Shown piece by piece: positions 4,692-7,855 of a stretch of 7,855 nucleotides of DNA; position 1 is the first letter of the stretch; each line of letters opens with the position of its first letter. Made by a program: the position numbers and the translations under genes. The stretch is taken from NCBI GenBank assembly GCA_018829245.1, contig JAHJUH010000001.1:1-7855 (forward strand), written 5' to 3'. Below the pieces are notes generated by a model that saw only the letters and a program-made list of their open reading frames with translations, made no database searches and was not told the origin of the DNA. The stretch is from Patescibacteria group bacterium. Lineage in GTDB: Bacteria > Patescibacteriota > Minisyncoccia > Portnoybacterales > UBA2143.

Positions 4692-5666
4692 TTAATTCAA
4701 ATACTTAGCTTTATTTTCCTTATGCTCTTCAAAGGTTTTACTAAAAACTGTTTCTCCGTCTGGCTTTGATAAAAAGAAATTATAATCGCTCTTCTTATAA
4801 TAAACTGCTGCTCTTATTGCTAAAAGGCCAGGATTAGAAATTGGGCCAGGCGGCAAACCAATATTTTGATAAGTATTGTAAGGTGAATTAATTTCAGTAT
4901 CTTCAATAGAATAAATCCATTTATCTACTTTTAAAACATAGGCAATGGTAGCGCAGGACTGCAAAGGATAATTAGTAGCTATTCTTTTCCAAAAAATACC
5001 AGCTACTATTTGACGATCTTCATAAAGCGGAACTTCCTTTTCCAATAAACTAGCCATGATAATAATTTGATCAATTGTTTTTCCTTGTTTAGCTATTTCT
5101 TGTTTTAATTCTTCATCTAATTTTACATTAAAATTTTCTCTTATAATTTCAATAATTTCTTCTAATTCTGTATCTTTGTTAAATTTATAAGTATCAGGAA
5201 ATAAATAACCTTCTAATTCAGATTGTTTTGCTAATTCGCCTAATTCAATCAATCCTGCATTAGCTAATCGCGCATCAATTTGTTTTAGGGTAAAACCCTC
5301 AGGAATAGTTATTAATACTTCCAAAGGAATAATTTCCCCCTTAACTATCTTCTGGGCTATTTGAAAAACACTTGAAGAAGGATTTAATGAATACTCGCCT
5401 GCTTGTAATTGAGCTGCCCAGCCTTTATAGAAAATATAGGTCATAAACCAAGTCTTATTCCTAATCAAACCTGTTTCTTCTAAATTAGCAGCAATTTCCT
5501 TTAAGCCTTGGCCAGATTCAATAATAAAAAAACTTTCTTGATCTTCTTGAACTAAAGGAGTTTTAACTTGATAATAGGCAAAAAAAACTATTCCGATTAA
5601 AAACAAAATCAAAAATATAATTCTTAAACAAAAGATTATAAATTTTTTTCTATTAATTATTTCCAT
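4692..5666 (-). CDS. mltG: Endolytic murein transglycosylase MltG (YceG-like)
   Basis: MltG cleaves nascent glycan strands at the membrane and sets or ends their length. The 324-residue protein has a basic start (NRKK), one membrane anchor at about 9-31 and a LysM-like segment at about 45-110 (FIIESGQGLKEIAANLEETG). The YceG catalytic domain extends to the C-terminus. Family motifs are IPEGFTLKQI (121-130), LEGYLFPDTY (151-160), MASLLEKEV (204-212), LQSCATIAYVL (235-245), SPYNTY (261-266) and GLPPGPISNPG (270-280). Glu209 of LLEKE aligns with the catalytic Glu of E. coli MltG (EKE motif). It starts three bases after the pcm stop without a Shine-Dalgarno, suggesting coupling. It is the last gene before the rplJ promoter and shares the cell-wall theme with uppS at the start of the cluster. 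Confidence 0.95.
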   Translation of the reverse strand: MEIINRKKFIIFCLRIIFLILFLIGIVFFAYYQVKTPLVQEDQESFFIIESGQGLKEIAANLEETGLIRNKTWFMTYIFYKGWAAQLQAGEYSLNPSSSVFQIAQKIVKGEIIPLEVLITIPEGFTLKQIDARLANAGLIELGELAKQSELEGYLFPDTYKFNKDTELEEIIEIIRENFNVKLDEELKQEIAKQGKTIDQIIIMASLLEKEVPLYEDRQIVAGIFWKRIATNYPLQSCATIAYVLKVDKWIYSIEDTEINSPYNTYQNIGLPPGPISNPGLLAIRAAVYYKKSDYNFFLSKPDGETVFSKTFEEHKENKAKYLN

Positions 5667-5669
5667 AGT

Positions 5670-6332
5670 TTATTCACTAATTAATGGCACAAAAACAAAT
5701 CCTGGATATTCTTTTTCTTTAAAATTCCCGACGTTTTTTGAGTCGGGATCCCGACCTTGCGTCGGGGCTTTTTCTTTTGTTAATAACCAAATACTATTTT
5801 CAACCGGTATTACTAATCTTCCACCAACTTTTAATTGTTTTTTCCAAGCTAAAGGTATTTCTCTGGCTGAAGCTGCTGCAATGATTTTATCAAAAGGAGC
5901 TTGTTCTTCTAATCCTTTTGAACCATCTCCACAAATAAATTCAACATTCTTAAATTTGTATTTAGAAACATTATCTTGTCCAAAATTCTTTAATTCTGGA
6001 ACTATTTCTATAGCATGAACAAATCCTTGATCACCAACTATTTGACACAGCATTGCTGTTTGCCAGCCAGAACCAGAACCAATATCTAAAATTTTATCCC
6101 CTTTTTTTGGTTGAAGCAATTCTAACATAAAAGCTACGGTTAATGGCTGTGAAATTGTCTGGCCATAACCAATAGTCAAAGGAGCATTAAATTCATTAAC
6201 AAATTCCTTCCCTTTTTCCCTTATTATCTCCTTAGGAACAAAATCAGCCCGTTTGATTTTCTTAAAGGCATTAATAATCAACGGGCTTTTTAAATACTTC
6301 TGTTCAATTAATTGGTTAATTAATTTTTTCAT
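5670..6332 (-). CDS. pcm: Protein-L-isoaspartate O-methyltransferase with 14-residue palindrome-encoded insert
   Basis: Pcm transfers a methyl group from S-adenosylmethionine to isoaspartyl residues, starting repair of aged proteins in the cytoplasm. Family motifs are intact: RADFVPKE (28-35), IGYGQTISQP (54-63, with the active-site Ser60), the SAM loop ILDIGSGSGWQT (81-92), GDG (135-137), PFDKIIAAASAREIP (146-160) and GGRLVIPV (170-177). The C-terminal strand FVFVPL (212-217) is also present. Between IWLLTKEK and NFKEKEYPG lie residues 189-202 (APTQGRDPDSKNVG), encoded exactly by a GC-rich palindromic element. Homologues have a short loop here, so this looks like an in-frame insertion into a surface loop; the catalytic core is untouched. 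The ATG overlaps the upstream stop (TAATG) and has the best Shine-Dalgarno in the window. Confidence 0.95.
   Translation of the reverse strand: MKKLINQLIEQKYLKSPLIINAFKKIKRADFVPKEIIREKGKEFVNEFNAPLTIGYGQTISQPLTVAFMLELLQPKKGDKILDIGSGSGWQTAMLCQIVGDQGFVHAIEIVPELKNFGQDNVSKYKFKNVEFICGDGSKGLEEQAPFDKIIAAASAREIPLAWKKQLKVGGRLVIPVENSIWLLTKEKAPTQGRDPDSKNVGNFKEKEYPGFVFVPLISE
5727..5768. repeat. 42-bp GC-rich palindromic element inserted in frame in pcm
   Basis: Four alternating arms, CCCGAC (5727-5732), GTCGGG (5742-5747), CCCGAC (5750-5755) and GTCGGG (5761-5766), form two adjacent hairpins with loops of 9 and 5 bases. The centre, GTCGGGATCCCGAC at 5742-5755, is a perfect 14-bp palindrome. The unit is 42 bp, a multiple of three, and starts on a codon boundary, so pcm stays open. 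Its GC-richness contrasts sharply with the AT-rich flanks, suggesting a repeat that arrived from elsewhere. It resembles in principle the coding-region palindromic elements of Rickettsia, without implying relatedness. Confidence 0.82.
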
Positions 6333-7405
6333 TAGAATTTCCTCTCTATTATATAATCTGCCAAATTTAAAAGAAATTCTTTTTCTTTTTGAGGCACTTT
6401 CATTTTTTTAATCAAGAAGCTAGCTTTTTTAACTAAACCCCAAGCTTTATTTTGACAATAATCTAGAGCTCTGCTTTCTGTTACTATTCTTCGTATTTCT
6501 TTAATATCCTTTTGATTTATTATTTTTTTACCCAAATATTCTTTAAATATCTTTTTATCTTTTGGCTTAGCTAAAGCCAAAGTTTTTAAAATTAAAAGAT
6601 TGGGTTTACCCTCTTTTATATCTGAAGCAACTGGCTTGCCTAATTCTTTCTCAGAACCAAATAAATCTAAAATATCATCCCTAATTTGAAAAGCAATCCC
6701 CAAAGATAAGCCAATCTTTTCTAATTGGCTTAAAAACTTATTATTAGATCCAGCTAAAACTGCTCCGATTTTAAGTGGATTAGCAAAAGTATAATAAGCT
6801 GTTTTATTTTTTAAAATATTGAAAATTTCTTTTTCTGTTATTTTATTTGGCTTACTTTCTAAAAACATTTCCAACATTTGACCATGACAAGTATTAATAT
6901 TTGTTTGATTTAAAATTTCCAAAGCTTTAATTTTGTTTTTTTCTAAAAAATTACTTTCAAGTATTGCCTGATAAGCTAAAGAAATAGTTATATCTCCACC
7001 AACAATAGCTAAAGAAATTCCTTTATGAAGATCATTAGTTTTGTTTTTATAAAAAGAATAAAGAGATTTTTTCCCTCGTCTTAATTCATCTCTATCAATA
7101 ATATCATCATGAATCAAGAAATAATTATGGAGCAGTTCTATTGATAAAGATGCTTTTAAAATAGATTTCTTGTTTTTTCCTCCAGCTAAAGAATATCCAA
7201 CATTAATTAAAATCGGTCTAATTCTTTTACCGCCCACTATATTACCCTGTTTTAAAATCCTAATAGTTTCGGCTGCCTGTTTAAAAATTAAAGAACTTTC
7301 CTTTATTTTCTTATTAAAAAACCTTTTCAGTTCAGAATTAATTTCCTTTTGATACTGTAAAAGATCCTTATAAAAATATTTAAATTTATCTTTATTCTTT
7401 TTCAT
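6332..7405 (-). CDS. Polyprenyl synthetase (trans-prenyltransferase, FPP/GGPP synthase-like)
   Basis: All-trans prenyl diphosphate synthases condense isopentenyl diphosphate with allylic primers using Mg2+ held by two Asp-rich motifs. Both are present in this 357-residue protein: HDDIIDRD (99-106, first DDxxD at D100/D101/D104, followed by the usual RRG at 109-111) and IRDDILD (241-247). Also present are GGKRIRP (58-64), an IPP-binding region, and GKP (256-258). Tyr95, five residues before the first DDxxD, and Phe96 are bulky; in characterised family members this position limits chain length, so a short product (C15-C20) is likely. It overlaps the uppS stop by one base (TAATG) and likewise overlaps pcm. 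The best-fitting role is supplying the allylic primer for UppS. The exact product cannot be read from sequence, so no symbol is given. Confidence 0.92.
   Translation of the reverse strand: MKKNKDKFKYFYKDLLQYQKEINSELKRFFNKKIKESSLIFKQAAETIRILKQGNIVGGKRIRPILINVGYSLAGGKNKKSILKASLSIELLHNYFLIHDDIIDRDELRRGKKSLYSFYKNKTNDLHKGISLAIVGGDITISLAYQAILESNFLEKNKIKALEILNQTNINTCHGQMLEMFLESKPNKITEKEIFNILKNKTAYYTFANPLKIGAVLAGSNNKFLSQLEKIGLSLGIAFQIRDDILDLFGSEKELGKPVASDIKEGKPNLLILKTLALAKPKDKKIFKEYLGKKIINQKDIKEIRRIVTESRALDYCQNKAWGLVKKASFLIKKMKVPQKEKEFLLNLADYIIERKF
6341..6347 (-). promoter_or_regulatory. Shine-Dalgarno of pcm
   Basis: Minus-strand AGAGAGG ends 8 bases before the pcm ATG, inside the end of the prenyl synthetase gene. 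It supports the start chosen at the TAATG overlap. It is the only near-canonical Shine-Dalgarno that I see in the window. Confidence 0.6.
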
Positions 7406-7855
7406 TATTTTCCAAAACGTCTTTGCCTCCTAACAAAATCATTTATTGCTTTATTAAATTCTTTTTTATTAAAATCAGGATAAGTTGTATCAGTAAAGTA
7501 TAACTGACTATTAGCACAATACCACATCATAAAACCAACACTATTATGAGGATCTCCTTTACTGCCAGTTCTAATTAAAAAATCTATTGGTGGCAAATGA
7601 CCACTCCATAAATTCTTTTTTAAGGTTTTCTCGGTAATTTTTAAATTTTTATCCTTTCTCGCCTCTTTGGCAATATCTTTTATTGCTGCCAACATTTCAT
7701 CTGTTCCGTTATAGCCAACTAAAAAATTAAGAAAATATTGATCATAATCTTTTGTTACTTTGATCAATTCCTTAATTACTTCAACGCCTTTTTTAGGCAA
7801 AATCTCCGACCAGCGACCAATAATATTAACCTTTACTCTGTTCTGATGAATTTCT
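7405..7855 (-). CDS. uppS: Di-trans,poly-cis-undecaprenyl diphosphate synthase UppS, C-terminal part (5' end outside window)
   Basis: UppS is the cis-prenyltransferase that makes undecaprenyl diphosphate, the lipid carrier for peptidoglycan precursors. The frame stays open to the right edge: codons upstream of 7800 read EIHQNRVKVNIIGRWSEIL, including the family motif NIIGRWS. A TTG at 7800 is therefore internal and not the start. Further motifs are QYFLNFLVGYNGTDEMLAAI (around 7681-7740), IDFLIRTG (around 7566-7587), LYFTDTTYPDF and the terminal RRQRRFGK. About 149 residues are visible, with roughly the first 90-100 missing, including the catalytic Asp loop. After RTG, the usual G-E-x-R-x-S loop is replaced by SKGDPHNS, keeping the first Arg and the Ser. 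The stop overlaps the start of the prenyl synthetase that probably provides its primer. Confidence 0.94.
   Translation of the reverse strand, partial: EIHQNRVKVNIIGRWSEILPKKGVEVIKELIKVTKDYDQYFLNFLVGYNGTDEMLAAIKDIAKEARKDKNLKITEKTLKKNLWSGHLPPIDFLIRTGSKGDPHNSVGFMMWYCANSQLYFTDTTYPDFNKKEFNKAINDFVRRQRRFGK

Noticed and set aside
4536..4769. Plus-strand open frame of 77 codons across the rplJ leader and mltG end
   Set aside because: It runs antisense through the structured leader, promoter and mltG C-terminus, all better explained on the minus strand, and has no recognisable motif.
7170..7352. Plus-strand open frame opposite the prenyl synthetase N-terminus
   Set aside because: Antisense shadow of a well-supported gene; hydrophobic low-complexity translation only.
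7405..7800. uppS starting at the TTG at 7800
   Set aside because: The same frame continues to the window edge and encodes the conserved NIIGRWS segment upstream of it, so the TTG is an internal Leu codon.

Overview
This is an AT-rich window in which every supported gene lies on the minus strand, so transcription runs from high to low coordinates. Gene ends overlap or nearly touch, and most starts have no clear Shine-Dalgarno sequence. TGA acts as a normal stop: rsmH ends on it at the family's usual C-terminus, so this is not the recoded UGA=Gly code. The pairing of a winged-helix/degenerate nucleotidyltransferase protein with rplJL, the short divergent cell-wall genes and the AT-richness suggest a Patescibacteria (CPR), probably Parcubacteria-like, genome. 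That placement is inference from gene style; no phylogeny was run.

Right block (7855 to 4692): uppS (5' end cut off by the window), a trans-polyprenyl synthetase, pcm and mltG form a tight cluster with two 1-base TAATG overlaps. The prenyl synthetase probably makes the allylic primer that UppS extends into the undecaprenyl carrier for peptidoglycan. MltG releases nascent glycan strands at the membrane. Pcm is a protein-repair methyltransferase. Its gene contains a 42-bp GC-rich palindromic element that reads through in frame as 14 extra residues.

Middle block (4691 to 2299): a consensus promoter starts three bases after mltG and drives rplJ-rplL through a leader of about 230 nt. The leader holds an L10-leader-like fold, a terminator that excludes part of that fold, and a downstream segment able to pair with the rplJ start region. 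After rplJ (bL10) and rplL (bL12) come a winged-helix/nucleotidyltransferase-like protein and a small His/Asp-rich membrane protein. A rho-independent terminator closes this unit.

Left block (2265 to 1): a TTGACA-17-TACAAT promoter precedes mraZ-rsmH-ftsL-ftsI, the start of a dcw division/cell-wall cluster; ftsI runs off the left edge. The mraZ 5' leader carries spaced GTGG-type boxes, a likely MraZ autoregulatory operator, which also read as DnaA-box-like sequences on the plus strand. A 27-bp-arm inverted repeat separates rsmH from ftsL.

The most unusual points are the in-frame palindromic insertion in pcm, the layered rplJ leader, the repeated operator/DnaA-like boxes around mraZ, the long rsmH-ftsL inverted repeat, and a changed phosphate-binding loop in UppS.
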